A stretch of DNA of 64,000 nt from JASBZA01 sp964392065 (GCA_964392065.1 CAYMOG010000003.1:50373-114372); one strand, 5' to 3'. Shown: positions 19,975-29,466, numbered from the stretch's first letter. Notes: generated by a model from the letters alone, not told the origin. Numbers and translations: made by a program.

Positions 19975-20203
19975 TTTCTTTCCTCCAATAAAAAATCCCA
20001 TGGTTTTTACCATGGGACGTCTAAACGCGGTACCACCCAAATTGTTTGTATCCAATGAAAACACATACAAACCACTCTGATAGGGATAACGGCCTTAACC
20101 GATTGTACTCCTGAGGTGAACGATTAGATAGGCTATTAACTAACTTGCAGCTACCTTAGTCTCTCTGTAAATAGCTTGGCTTCTAAAACCTTCTCAATCT
20201 TTG
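19975..20203 (-). ncRNA. T-box leader of pheST
   Basis: A leader of about 230 nt carrying GGTGGTACCGCG (plus 20026-20037) on the minus strand. It is followed by a terminator hairpin with a 9-bp stem (arms 19996-20004 and 20009-20017) and a U-run. A UUC (Phe) triplet at 20120-20118 lies at the expected specifier position. A TATAAT box at 20208-20213 (minus) lies just upstream and puts the transcript start near 20201. Expression of pheST should respond to uncharged tRNA-Phe. Confidence 0.93.
19990..20017 (-). terminator. Conditional terminator of the pheS T-box
   Basis: A 9-bp stem TCCCATGGT/ACCATGGGA followed on the minus strand by a run of U, located between the T-box core and the pheS ribosome-binding site. 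Confidence 0.9.
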
Positions 20204-20218
20204 CACAATTATAATTAA

Positions 20219-20453
20219 TATACCCTAAATTATGATTTGCTTCAATTCGAAATTAACGAGTGTACCTTTAATTCCTTTCTACTGATCTTACTAAATTCTA
20301 ATGGCTTTCCATGACAAGTATTTCATTTCTAAGTGTGTAATAAAAAATGAAAAAACATTCTAAGTTTCTTTAAATAAAAGTTAAAACAATATTATATCTA
20401 TGTTAAAATTCAAAATGGTTTACTAAGAAGCTTTTATATATAGGAGTAGTAAA
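20219..20453. promoter_or_regulatory. Divergent intergenic region between pheST leader and Na/Pi transporter
   Basis: About 235 AT-rich bases with no gene. It should hold promoters for both directions. A possible plus-strand promoter is TTAAAA (20381-20386), 17-18 nt, then TAAAAT near 20404, upstream of the transporter RBS TAGGAG. The match is weak, and no clear PhoP-type repeat is visible. Confidence 0.4.
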
Positions 20454-22235
20454 ATGGATATTTTTCAAATCCTCGAATTAATTGGAGGATTAAGTCTTTT
20501 CCTCTTCGGTATGCATCTTCTGGGCGATGGTTTAACGAGCCTATCCAGTGGTAGACTCGAACAGCTCTTGGCCAAGTTCACTTCCACGAAATTAAAGGCA
20601 GTTTTACTGGGTGCGATAGTCACATCCGTCATACAATCCTCGTCAGCAACAACTGTTATGGTCGTGGCCTTAGTCAATTCAGGTGTATTGAAGCTCGTTC
20701 AAGCCGTTCCCTTAATAATGGGTGCAAATATCGGTACCACTATAACCCCTTGGATTCTTAGCTTAACGACGCTTACTGGCGACTCCATTTTAATCCGGAT
20801 GCTACAGCCCTCAAATTTCACTCCTCTGCTAGCATTAATAGGTGTGCTCTTACTTGTAACATCGAAAAAAGAACGTAGACGCTCTATAGCCTTTGTTTTA
20901 CTCGGATTCACAGTATTAATGTATGGTATGAGTACAATGAGCTCTTCCGTTAGTGCGCTTCGACATAATCCATCCTTTACGAGACTCTTTACTATTTTCA
21001 GTAATCCTATACTAGGAATCGCTCTAGGTGCAATTGTAACGGCCATCATACAGTCCTCTTCTGCATCAGTAGGAATTTTACAAGCCTTATCAAGTACGGG
21101 TGCCATTAACTTCTCCTCTGCCTTTCCTATTATCATGGGTCAGAATATCGGAACTTGTGTTACTGCGCTCATAGCATCTATTGGTAGTAATCGCAACGCC
21201 AAACGTACAGCATTTATACATCTAACATTTAATTTCATTGGAACTATTGTATTTACAAGTGTTTTTTACTTCATCCATACTCTTCGACCTTTTGCTTTTA
21301 TGGAAGGTACGGTAACCCCAGTAAATATTGCGATATTACATACCGTATTTAACGTTGTTACAAGCTTATGGATGCTTCCTTTCTCCGACTACCTCGTGAA
21401 GTTTTCCAAAGCTATCGTACGTGAAAAAGAGGATACACACGGTATTGATTTAGATGAAATTGAAGGGTCACTCCGTTTACTTGATATGCGTTTCATCACG
21501 AGACCAGGTGTAGCAATCCAACAAAGTCGCGAAGTACTTGTAAACATGGTTGAAACTGCAAGCAAGGCTTTTAACTTAAGTCTAGGCCTATTCGAAAACT
21601 ACAATGAGGATATCTATAAACAAGTAGAATTACTAGAAAATCAAGTAGATACTTACGAGGATAGACTATCCGAATACTGTGCTAACATATTGGGCAAAGA
21701 ACTGAGTCCCCAAGATAGCCAGTCTCTCACCTTTGCTTTACATACCATTAATGACGTTGAGCGTATAAGTGACCATGCTATTAACTTGGCAGACCAAGCA
21801 AGATTAAAACATAACGCCAATAAAGCATTCACAGAGGAAGCCATGCAAGACCTACGCATTTATAAAAGAGCTGTAGAAGAAATCGTAAGTAAAATGGCCT
21901 CTACATTTACGGATCCTGAAGCTAGACATCTCGTGTATATTAGCCCTCTAGAAGATCGTATTAACGAGCTTCATTCATCCTTTAGCTATCGCCATATTGA
22001 ACGCGTTAAAAAAGGCTTATGTAATATGGAAAATGGTATGATTATTTCCGAAATTTATAATAATCTAGAACGCATTGCCGACCATTGTTCTAACATTGGA
22101 GTCTATCGCATTCAATTCACAGCCGAAAAGTATAGGACCCATGAATATGAGAAACAGCTCGATAAATCTCAAGAATACTATCGATCCATTTATGATAACT
22201 ATAAGATTCAATATGCAATAGCAGACGATAATTAA
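20454..22235 (+). CDS. Na/Pi cotransporter family protein with C-terminal PhoU-like domain
   Basis: A 593-aa membrane protein. The N-terminal half has two repeated Na/Pi-cotransporter modules, each with the QSSSA signature (VIQSSSATTVM near residue 60 and IIQSSSASVGI near 200) and eight or so hydrophobic segments, down to about residue 320. The C-terminal part (about 345-560) is a cytosolic helical PhoU-like domain (NDVERISDHAINLADQ, NLERIADHCSNIGVY), which usually gates or reports phosphate status. It likely imports phosphate with sodium. It is one of few plus-strand genes and shares a bidirectional terminator with the convergent methyltransferase. No pst or pho genes are nearby. Confidence 0.92.
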   Translation: MDIFQILELIGGLSLFLFGMHLLGDGLTSLSSGRLEQLLAKFTSTKLKAVLLGAIVTSVIQSSSATTVMVVALVNSGVLKLVQAVPLIMGANIGTTITPWILSLTTLTGDSILIRMLQPSNFTPLLALIGVLLLVTSKKERRRSIAFVLLGFTVLMYGMSTMSSSVSALRHNPSFTRLFTIFSNPILGIALGAIVTAIIQSSSASVGILQALSSTGAINFSSAFPIIMGQNIGTCVTALIASIGSNRNAKRTAFIHLTFNFIGTIVFTSVFYFIHTLRPFAFMEGTVTPVNIAILHTVFNVVTSLWMLPFSDYLVKFSKAIVREKEDTHGIDLDEIEGSLRLLDMRFITRPGVAIQQSREVLVNMVETASKAFNLSLGLFENYNEDIYKQVELLENQVDTYEDRLSEYCANILGKELSPQDSQSLTFALHTINDVERISDHAINLADQARLKHNANKAFTEEAMQDLRIYKRAVEEIVSKMASTFTDPEARHLVYISPLEDRINELHSSFSYRHIERVKKGLCNMENGMIISEIYNNLERIADHCSNIGVYRIQFTAEKYRTHEYEKQLDKSQEYYRSIYDNYKIQYAIADDN

Positions 22236-22267
22236 AAATAAGGTGTACATCGCTGTACACCTTATTT
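22236..22267. terminator. Bidirectional terminator between convergent genes
   Basis: A 13-bp perfect stem (22236-22248 and 22255-22267) with AT-rich flanks lies between the Na/Pi transporter stop and the methyltransferase stop. Confidence 0.85.
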
Positions 22268-23081
22268 CTTCTCTACAATTATTGCTAGAGTATTACTCTC
22301 CTCATCATAATCTCTACCTGCTACGTCCGCATAGAGTTTTGGATTGACAAAACCATGGGCCATCAATTCATCTATTAACGACTTTCTTGAGAAATATGTA
22401 TTCCAAATATAGTAGGCTAAGGTGTTATGATCAAGCATAACAATATAGGAATCTAAACTTATAAAATTTTCATACTTATACTTTCCCGACAGCAATAAAT
22501 ACGGCCTCTCATGCCAAAATCCACCCTCTGTAAGATACTGCCAAGTTTGTTCTTCTCTAAATTTTTCATAAGCACAAATACTATAGACATCTAGAATCAA
22601 TTTCCCACTTGGCCTTAAATGCTTATAAACTTTAGCGAGCAAAAGACTTCTTTCATCTGAAGTGAGCGCTCCATAATCACAGTAAATAAGCGTAATAAGG
22701 TCAAAGGTTTCTTTTAATTCCAAAGTAAGATAATTTGTCCAATGGTATTGAATATAAGAATTACTCGCCCTGGCATAATCTATAGAACGCTTGGCATAGT
22801 CAACGCCTGTAACGTCATAACCAGAGGCCCAAAAACGCTCACAATACAATCCCGGACCACAACCTAAATCTAAGAGTTTCGGATATTCATTGGGTGACAA
22901 GAGCGCTTTAATCCATTGTACGGATTCATCCAAAACGATGCGTCCGACTAGCAGCATCCTTCTCACTATTTAAATGTACTTCAAGCATATACTTAGATAT
23001 ATGGGAGTCCTCCCAGAATTTCGACTCAGAACGTGTATAAGCAGGTGGTTTAATCTCATAAGATTTTAGTCTCTCTAGCAT
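22262..23081 (-). pseudogene. SAM-dependent methyltransferase, interrupted by a frameshift
   Basis: A class I methyltransferase in two frames. The downstream frame (22262 to about 22966) gives LLDLGCGPGLYCERF (SAM-binding motif I), GYDVTGVD, then a domain with LITLIYCDYGAL, and runs to the C-terminus. Its apparent start has no good RBS. Upstream, in the next frame, an ATG at 23081 preceded by AAAGGAG reads MLERLKSYEIKPPAYTRS, then KFWEDSHISKYMLEVHLN, which looks like the N-terminal cap of such enzymes. It hits a stop at 22928-22926. The two join around CGTTTTGG (22930-22937). An extra base, or two missing bases in the T-run, would restore one protein of about 273 aa. It may be a real pseudogene, a programmed +1 shift or a sequencing error. 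Confidence 0.8.
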
Positions 23082-23095
23082 CCTCTCTCCTTTAT

Positions 23096-23123
23096 AAAAA
23101 CAGCCGTAGACAATCTACGGCTG
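23096..23123 (-). terminator. Terminator downstream of the ROK-like gene
   Basis: A 10-bp stem (23101-23110 and 23114-23123) is followed on the minus strand by UUUUU, between the ROK-like gene and the methyltransferase RBS. Confidence 0.85.
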
Positions 23124-23161
23124 TAACACACTAATAATGAATAATGAAAAACCACTACCAT

Positions 23162-24550
23162 TTATTCTTCGATATATGGAAGACTGGCTGCGGCCATACT
23201 CTGTCCTACTCTTCGCATTTCTTCATCAGGTAACATAAGTTGAATGTCATCGGCTAATTCCGGATATTCGTCCACTAGAACTTCTTGTGCCGTTTTTAAA
23301 ATAAGGTCTCCACCTTTACCTGAAACTACACGACCCATTAGAATGACATGTTTTAAATCGTAGAAGTCTTTATAGTACGCTAGAGTATGTCCTAAGTATA
23401 TACCAATACTCTCATAGATTTTACTGGCCTCATCTGATCCCTCTTCCATGAAGCCTTGAATCACTTTGAGCTTCTTGGCCAAGGGTAGATCCTTGTCCAC
23501 ATCTAGTCCTGCATCCTCTGCTAATCGAATCGCAGCATCCTGAGAGAAGTACTTACAACCCACTCCACGATCACCTGACCATTCGTCTACCGTAGCCTGT
23601 TCTTGTAAATCTACTGGTGCAAAAGCTAATTCATTTAACCAACCTGCAATATTTTGGTCTTGATCTACAAATCCTACCGCTTCTGAGGTCCCCATAGCGA
23701 TACCCATAATATTACCAGTCTTTAAACTCATAGCACCGGCCAAAGCAGAGACATCGCCATCATTAGCGACTACTAGAGGTTTACCAGGAGCAACTTCCTC
23801 AGCAGCCCGAATATAGATATCCTCAACTTGATTTTGGAAATCTTCTTCTGATACCGCTAGAAATAAGGAGGCTACCTTCGCGTAATTATCAATATAAATT
23901 CCGGCCGAAGAAACACCAATTCCGTCTACTCGAGGCATTTTTTCAGCAGCCGTACGCATTGCTTCAACGATACCATCGTAATGATAGCTAGGATCAGAAG
24001 TGGTTTTAGGATACCAAACAACTTCTTCTGAATAAACTGTCTCACCATCAATTACGGCAGAAACTTTACGATCACTGCCACCCGCATCGAAACCAATTCT
24101 ACAGCCATTTAAATGTCTACCTACAGCTTCTGTTGACTCATTAGATTCAGGACATTCTTCATAAGACAAACTATGAATTTCAACGTAGCTTCCATAAACT
24201 TTGCGCATGAAATCATAATCAAAAGCTCTCTTACCCTGTGCACTATACTCTTCTGCAACCGCATGGGCCACATCTTCAGCACCACAGATATATACTTTAT
24301 AGCCACCACGTGACCATAACATCATTTTTACGAGTTTACTGACATAAAGTATATCGGCTTCTCTTGAATCTTCAGTACCTCTAATGGACGTATCGAAAAT
24401 TGAGATATGACCGCTATTTCTCTCCACCGCTACCTTGAGAGGAATTCTAGCCTCTTTGAGATAGGCTTCATTCCATTTTTTAATAGGAATATAGGTCTCC
24501 TCCAAAGGAGCCTTACGTGCTATATCTACCTTAATTCCATGCAATTTCAT
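23162..24550 (-). CDS. ROK-like / ASKHA-fold sugar kinase homologue with N-terminal extension
   Basis: A 462-aa protein. Residues about 150-460 form an actin-like ATPase/sugar kinase domain: phosphate-1 motif GFDAGGSD (153-160), a catalytic-Asp region VVANDGDVSALAGA near 262, and phosphate-2/adenosine motif GIAMGTSEAVGF. The zinc motif CxCGxxGCxE that marks canonical ROK kinases is absent; GDRGVGCKYF stands near there. The first 145 residues are not a helix-turn-helix as in ROK repressors, and I do not recognise that domain. The ATG follows AGGAGG with 7 nt. It is monocistronic with its own terminator. Substrate unknown; it could be a sugar kinase or a non-enzymatic ATP-binding regulator. Confidence 0.72.
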   Translation of the reverse strand: MKLHGIKVDIARKAPLEETYIPIKKWNEAYLKEARIPLKVAVERNSGHISIFDTSIRGTEDSREADILYVSKLVKMMLWSRGGYKVYICGAEDVAHAVAEEYSAQGKRAFDYDFMRKVYGSYVEIHSLSYEECPESNESTEAVGRHLNGCRIGFDAGGSDRKVSAVIDGETVYSEEVVWYPKTTSDPSYHYDGIVEAMRTAAEKMPRVDGIGVSSAGIYIDNYAKVASLFLAVSEEDFQNQVEDIYIRAAEEVAPGKPLVVANDGDVSALAGAMSLKTGNIMGIAMGTSEAVGFVDQDQNIAGWLNELAFAPVDLQEQATVDEWSGDRGVGCKYFSQDAAIRLAEDAGLDVDKDLPLAKKLKVIQGFMEEGSDEASKIYESIGIYLGHTLAYYKDFYDLKHVILMGRVVSGKGGDLILKTAQEVLVDEYPELADDIQLMLPDEEMRRVGQSMAAASLPYIEE

Positions 24551-24637
24551 ACTGAAACCTCCTAAATATTTCTACCCACTAGAATACAATACTTTTACAG
24601 GTAATGACTGAAAAAACTGTAAATTCCATCCTTATTT

Positions 24638-25471
24638 CTAAGCCTTTTCTTTAATAAAAGTACCTGCACGCAATTCATCAAATGCATGTTCTAGTTCATC
24701 TCTTGTATTCATGACAATTGGGCCACCCCAGGCAATGGGTTCTTCTAACTTAGGCGCAGTATATACAATTATACGTGCATCATCTTGTAAAGAAGTAAAT
24801 TTAATTTCTTCACCTTCTTCTAGAAGAATCGCAGATTTTTCCGTATAAGTTTGACCATTAATTTCACAGTCTCCAAGAAGTAAGAATAAGAACGCATTGT
24901 CCTCTCGGGCCACGGGAATAGAAATTTCAGCGCCTTTATTCGGTGCAAAATCTAGTACTCTAGCTTGTACATAGAGTGGTGTGAAACCCTTAGCACCCAT
25001 GTATTCACCCGATAGCACGCGCACCTTGAAATTTTCCCCTTCTGCTTCCCCTATATTTGTATGGTCTAACTGTTGATAATGAGGTTTTGCCATCTTATCT
25101 TTGGCAGGAAGATTAATCCATAACTGGAAACCAAGAATTCTTTCTTTCGCAACTGGCATTTCTTCATGTAAAATTCCTGAACCAGCCGTCATCCATTGTG
25201 CTTCACCATCTCGTATTACACCTTCATTGCCTATATTATCTCTATGAGACATTTCACCTTTAACTAAATAAGTTAAGGTTTCAATACCTCTGTGGGGGTG
25301 CATGGGGAAACCTGCGATATAATCATCAGGGTTTTTACTATCGAAGGAATCCAACATTAAGAATGGATCATATTCATACATTGTTCCTGCACCTAAAACA
25401 CGGGTTAAATGCACACCTGCACCATCAACTGCTGCTCTTCCTTGTACCACATCTTTAACTTGTCTTGTCAT
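24638..25471 (-). CDS. Pirin family protein
   Basis: A 277-aa bicupin of the pirin family. The N-terminal cupin has the metal-binding set MHPHRGIETL (about 57-66) and GSGILHEEMP (about 97-106), giving three His and one Glu ligand. The C-terminal pirin domain includes PLYVQARVLDF and a final GGPIVMNTRDEL. Bacterial pirins bind iron and some act as quercetin dioxygenases or bind metabolic enzymes; the role here is unknown. The ATG follows GGGAG with 7 nt. It stands alone between the ROK-like gene and tRNA-Lys. Confidence 0.9.
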   Translation of the reverse strand: MTRQVKDVVQGRAAVDGAGVHLTRVLGAGTMYEYDPFLMLDSFDSKNPDDYIAGFPMHPHRGIETLTYLVKGEMSHRDNIGNEGVIRDGEAQWMTAGSGILHEEMPVAKERILGFQLWINLPAKDKMAKPHYQQLDHTNIGEAEGENFKVRVLSGEYMGAKGFTPLYVQARVLDFAPNKGAEISIPVAREDNAFLFLLLGDCEINGQTYTEKSAILLEEGEEIKFTSLQDDARIIVYTAPKLEEPIAWGGPIVMNTRDELEHAFDELRAGTFIKEKA

Positions 25472-25579
25472 AAATACACTCCCTTACTTACATTTAGTAA
25501 GTACAGTATAATACTTTGACCCTATCCCTCCGTGTCATTTGTATTATTAATTTAGTAGCTATTATCAGTAAATTTCTTC

Positions 25580-25608
25580 TTGACAAATTTACTGACAATT
25601 ATTAAGAT
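25580..25608 (+). promoter_or_regulatory. Promoter of tRNA-Lys
   Basis: Perfect -35 TTGACA (25580-25585), a 17-nt spacer, then TAAGAT (25603-25608). It ends 20 nt before the tRNA gene. Confidence 0.7.
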
Positions 25609-25628
25609 ATTCGTTGTCTCTAAGATAT

Positions 25629-25704
25629 GTGCGATTAGCTCAGTTGGTAGAGCAACTGACTCTTAATCAGTGGGCCTAGGGTTCGAGTCCCTAATCGCGC
25701 ACCA
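25629..25704 (+). tRNA. tRNA-Lys (CTT)
   Basis: A 76-nt cloverleaf with encoded CCA. The acceptor stem is 7 bp with one G-U pair. The anticodon loop is CTCTTAA with anticodon CTT, and the T-loop TTCGAGT is standard. It is followed by a strong terminator. Confidence 0.97.
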
Positions 25705-25706
25705 TA

Positions 25707-25740
25707 TACCTGCTATCAATAGATAGCAGGTATTTTATTT
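25707..25740 (+). terminator. Terminator of tRNA-Lys
   Basis: An 11-bp perfect stem (25707-25717 and 25722-25732) is followed by a T-rich tract. Confidence 0.9.
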
Positions 25741-25775
25741 TTTTGACTTATAAATTTTCAGAGTTAAATACGCAT

Positions 25776-25807
25776 AAAAAAGTGACTCTTAAACCTTTAA
25801 GAGTCAC
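25776..25807 (-). terminator. Terminator of the DUF975 gene
   Basis: A 12-bp stem (25782-25793 and 25796-25807) with a U-run on the minus strand, downstream of the membrane protein gene at 25841. Confidence 0.85.
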
Positions 25808-25840
25808 AATATAATATAGATAAGATTATGTTCTCATAAA

Positions 25841-26863
25841 CTATAACCCCGTTGGATTATTATTATTGAAATTATTGTGTGGATAGCGTGGATCAGCAGC
25901 AAACTCCATGGTATTCTTAGAACTTTGATTTAAGCTTACAAAACCTAATTCTTCCATTGTGGTATCTCCCCGTTCTACGGCTATACTACGTAGCCTTGCA
26001 TAAACTTCTGCATTTGTTTGTTCAATATAGGGATTTAACACTACTAATCCAATTCCACATGTAAGCATAGTCAGAAGTATCCAACCAATAAACGATAGTT
26101 GTAAGCCAAGTAGATGAAGTTTATTACCTTTCATCATCTTCTTACTTAATTCCATCGCTCGCTTGCCTCCTACATCAGGATTATCTGCCATCACAGAAAA
26201 CATCATGAAATACGCATAAGAACGATTAAGTACAATAATATTACCAACAAAAATAAGGAGCATACCTAAAAATATCATAATGAAAAAATTCATACTGGGT
26301 TCCATAGTTGCCATATTAGTGCCATCAGGTAAATTGTATGTATAAAAGCTAGTAAAGAAAGCAAGAATATAGAGTATAGTACCTGCAACCATAGGCAAAG
26401 ACCAGATAAGAATCCATAACGATTGCCAAAAGGCTGCAAAAACTAATTTTTTGAAATTCTTTGCATAGTGATTAAATAAAAGTCCAAATTCAGGAGCTTC
26501 TGGCGTTTCTCGGTTTCTAATAAACCAATTCTTGGCACTAACTCCTAGAGGTAAACTCACAAAAATATTAACAACACTCACAAGTAAGGTCGTGATTAAA
26601 CCTACTCCAATAATAAGGGGTATAAGTCGCAAGAGTAGATCAACGTTTTCTGGAGAATTAAAATAATTGGGATCGGAAAAATTTTGCATACCTATTAAAG
26701 AAAATATCGATCCTCCAATAAAAACAAAGGAAACAACACTTGAAATAATTTGTGTCAATATTGAAGTTATTATACTTATAATTAAAAGTACACCTATTGC
26801 AGTTGGCCAAGCTCCCCTTAAATGGAATTTAGCATCCTCTTTCATATTAGCATTCGTCCACAT
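25841..26863 (-). CDS. DUF975-family membrane protein
   Basis: A 340-aa integral membrane protein with about six hydrophobic segments. The N-terminal ANMKEDAKFHLRGAWPTAIG resembles the NAK-RL-G-W-AIG opening of DUF975 proteins, and LMTMLTCGIG-like text near residue 272 (WILLTMLTCGIGLVVLNPY) fits the conserved end of the family. The soluble C-terminus is Asn-rich. The start is set at the ATG giving MWTNANMK, since AAGGAGG lies 7 nt upstream; a TTG two codons earlier is too close to the RBS. Function unknown. It is flanked by its own terminator and lies downstream of clpE in opposite context to tRNA-Lys. Confidence 0.8.
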   Translation of the reverse strand: MWTNANMKEDAKFHLRGAWPTAIGVLLIISIITSILTQIISSVVSFVFIGGSIFSLIGMQNFSDPNYFNSPENVDLLLRLIPLIIGVGLITTLLVSVVNIFVSLPLGVSAKNWFIRNRETPEAPEFGLLFNHYAKNFKKLVFAAFWQSLWILIWSLPMVAGTILYILAFFTSFYTYNLPDGTNMATMEPSMNFFIMIFLGMLLIFVGNIIVLNRSYAYFMMFSVMADNPDVGGKRAMELSKKMMKGNKLHLLGLQLSFIGWILLTMLTCGIGLVVLNPYIEQTNAEVYARLRSIAVERGDTTMEELGFVSLNQSSKNTMEFAADPRYPHNNFNNNNPTGL

Positions 26864-26920
26864 AATCAATCCTCCTTAAACATAGAAATATTTTACTATA
26901 TTTTTCTAATACATAGTATA

Positions 26921-26949
26921 GAAGCTCTCACATTTGCTGTGAGAGCTTC
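26921..26949 (-). other. Hairpin directly after clpE, no U-run
   Basis: An 11-bp perfect stem (26921-26931 and 26939-26949) begins just 3 nt beyond the clpE stop codon. Neither strand has a poly-U tract after it, so it may be a weak terminator or an mRNA 3'-end stabiliser. Confidence 0.55.
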
Positions 26950-26952
26950 GCA

Positions 26953-29403
26953 TTATTCTGTTTCAATAACAAGCTTATTCTCCTGAAGCGTAACACGTAC
27001 ACCTTCAATAGAATTCAGCTTTCCTTGTAATTTCATTTCTGCCAGAGGATCTTCAATTTCCTTGGTAATAAAACGTCGCAGAGGTCTTGCCCCATACTCT
27101 TCACTATAACCATTTTCAGCAAGATAATCTTTGGCCTCATCCGAAACTTCTAGACTAACGCCTGCTGCGAGTCGTAAGGCAGAATTTACATCTTCTAACA
27201 TAAGATCTACGATCTTACGAATTTCTTCCTTATTTAAGACATAGAATACTATGGTCTCATCCACACGATTCAAGAACTCAGGACGGAAGAATTCACGCAA
27301 TTTCATCTGTATACGATCATCTTGTGCTCTCTCTTCGCTAGCACCGAAACCATAGCCACCACCTCTGGTAGTCCCAACATTGGACGTCATGATGATAATT
27401 GTATTCGTAAAATCTACTAATCGCCCATGACCATCGGTTAGGCGTCCTTCATCTAGGATTTGCAAGAGAATATTAAATACATCCGCATGCGCTTTTTCTA
27501 TCTCATCCAGTAAGATGACACTATAGGGTTTTCTGCGAATTTTCTCTGTTAACTGACCACCATCATCGTAGCCTACATAACCTGGAGGAGAACCTATTAA
27601 CTTCGATACCGTATGTGGTTCCATGTATTCAGACATATCCAAACGTATCATCGAATCTTCATTCTCAAACATGACTTCTGCCAAAGCTTTAACCAGCTCT
27701 GTTTTACCAACACCAGTTGGACCAACGAAAATGAAACTACTAGGTCTCTTGGTGCTACGTAAGCCTGCACGATTTCTACGTAAGGCTCTAGAAACCGCAG
27801 AGACAGCCTTCTCTTGACCGATAACGCGTTCATGAATTCTATCCTCAAGACTTAAAAGGCGTTTTTGTTCTGTCTCGGTTAATTGTTTCACTGGGATGCC
27901 TGTCCAAGTTGACACAACATTGGCTATATCTTCCTCGGTTATCGTCGTAGGCTCTAGTCTCTCTTCGACTTCAGCCACTTCTTCTTCTAATTTCAATTTT
28001 TGCGATTTAAGTTCTGCTTGTTTCGCATAATATGCTTCTTCTTGCTCTTTATTTCCATCCTCTGGTTGAATATCTGTAGATAATCTCTCCAATTGATTAC
28101 TTACTTTATCTAACTCTTTACGCAAACGATCATATAGTACTAAATCTTCATCTGCTAAGTTCGCCTTGGAACCCGCTTCATCCATTAAGTCAATCGCCTT
28201 ATCTGGAAGAAAACGTTCCGTTATATAACGTTCAGATAAACGCACACAAGCAGCCAGAACATGGTTAGGATACTTCACATGATGGTGTGTTTCGAAGCGT
28301 TCTCTTAAACCTTCTAGTATTTCTAATGCTTCCTCTGCACTAGGAGGATCAATAATTACTTTTTGGAAACGACGTTCAAGAGCAGAATCTTTTTCCACAA
28401 ATCTTCTATACTCATCTAGCGTAGTTGAACCTAATACACGAATTTCTCCTCTCGCCAGTGCAGGCTTAAGAATATTGGCAGCATTCATAGCGCCTTCTGC
28501 ATCTCCAGCACCCATAATATTATGGAGCTCATCAATAACTAGGATAATATTGCCTTCTTTACTTGCTTCATCGACAACGCCTTTCATGCGATTCTCGAAC
28601 TGACCTCTAAACTGTGTACCAGCAACCATAGCGGTCATATCCAGAAGGTAAACTTCCATATCTTGAAGTTTTTGTGGAACTTCTCCCGCAACAATACGAC
28701 TCGCAAGGCCCTCCGCAAGTGCTGTTTTACCGACTCCTGGTTCACCTAACAAGACAGGATTATTCTTACTACGACGATTTAAAATCTGAACAGTACGATT
28801 AAGCTCAACCTCTCTACCGATTAGGGGATCCAAACCACCTTCCATGGCAATATCATTTAAGTTTCTACCAAATTGATCCAGATACTTACGTTTCTTGCGT
28901 CTATTACGGGATTTATTATTTTTATCTTGTGTTTTTTCCTTCGGACGCAGCATAGGCCACATATTATCACCTTGCTCTTCGTCTTCCGTTTGATTTTCTT
29001 CCGGCCTGTTTTTCCTAGGTGAATTGGACAACATCTGCAAGGAGCTCTCTAATTCCATAAAATCTTCATCAGATAAATCTATAAGATCTTCCTCTTCTTC
29101 ATCATTCGAGCCACTGAGCATCATTGAAATATCCTCTGGGACTTGTCCACCAAACATTGCAGACAAAATATTCTCAGGAGGATTTTCATGCATTTGTTCC
29201 ATGGCCTGATTCAAATGTTCCGTAATTTCATCGACATTTCCATCATTGATGCCACTTTTTTGAAACATTTCATCTAGCCCACCAATTTTATTTTTAAATG
29301 CACAACTAAGGCATATTCCTTCGTTAATTGTTTTGCCATTCTCGAAACGGCTCGTATAGATTACTGGCACGTTTTTCTGGCACATCACACATTTCTTATC
29401 CAT
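26953..29403 (-). CDS. clpE: ClpE-type AAA+ unfoldase (ClpC/ClpE family) with N-terminal zinc finger
   Basis: An 816-aa Hsp100 unfoldase that would feed proteins to ClpP. The N-terminus has two Cys pairs (C5/C8 and C31/C34) in the manner of ClpE or McsA rather than the double Clp-N repeat of ClpC. An acidic, low-complexity linker (about 85-165) follows. The first AAA module has Walker A GEPGVGKT and IDELHN, then comes a short M-domain coiled coil. The second AAA module has GPTGVGKT, LDEIEKAH and the C-terminal region ENGYSEEYGARPLRR. The start is the ATG giving MDKKCVMC, with GAGGAG 7 nt upstream. No ctsR or mcsB is nearby. A palindrome sits in the promoter region (separate entry). Confidence 0.9.
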   Translation of the reverse strand: MDKKCVMCQKNVPVIYTSRFENGKTINEGICLSCAFKNKIGGLDEMFQKSGINDGNVDEITEHLNQAMEQMHENPPENILSAMFGGQVPEDISMMLSGSNDEEEEDLIDLSDEDFMELESSLQMLSNSPRKNRPEENQTEDEEQGDNMWPMLRPKEKTQDKNNKSRNRRKKRKYLDQFGRNLNDIAMEGGLDPLIGREVELNRTVQILNRRSKNNPVLLGEPGVGKTALAEGLASRIVAGEVPQKLQDMEVYLLDMTAMVAGTQFRGQFENRMKGVVDEASKEGNIILVIDELHNIMGAGDAEGAMNAANILKPALARGEIRVLGSTTLDEYRRFVEKDSALERRFQKVIIDPPSAEEALEILEGLRERFETHHHVKYPNHVLAACVRLSERYITERFLPDKAIDLMDEAGSKANLADEDLVLYDRLRKELDKVSNQLERLSTDIQPEDGNKEQEEAYYAKQAELKSQKLKLEEEVAEVEERLEPTTITEEDIANVVSTWTGIPVKQLTETEQKRLLSLEDRIHERVIGQEKAVSAVSRALRRNRAGLRSTKRPSSFIFVGPTGVGKTELVKALAEVMFENEDSMIRLDMSEYMEPHTVSKLIGSPPGYVGYDDGGQLTEKIRRKPYSVILLDEIEKAHADVFNILLQILDEGRLTDGHGRLVDFTNTIIIMTSNVGTTRGGGYGFGASEERAQDDRIQMKLREFFRPEFLNRVDETIVFYVLNKEEIRKIVDLMLEDVNSALRLAAGVSLEVSDEAKDYLAENGYSEEYGARPLRRFITKEIEDPLAEMKLQGKLNSIEGVRVTLQENKLVIETE

Positions 29404-29466
29404 GTGCACACTCCTCTTTCTTCCTATCCTCAAACTATGTGGGGGTTCTCTTTAATAGTATTTCAT

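Noticed and set aside
19975..20070. N-terminal extension of PheS by 32 codons
   Set aside because: The frame is open upstream, but that stretch is the T-box core and terminator hairpin; the ATG at 19974 has a proper GGAGGA site and gives the normal length.
20699..21136. 145-codon open frame on the minus strand
   Set aside because: Antisense to the Na/Pi transporter membrane repeats; no independent coding evidence.
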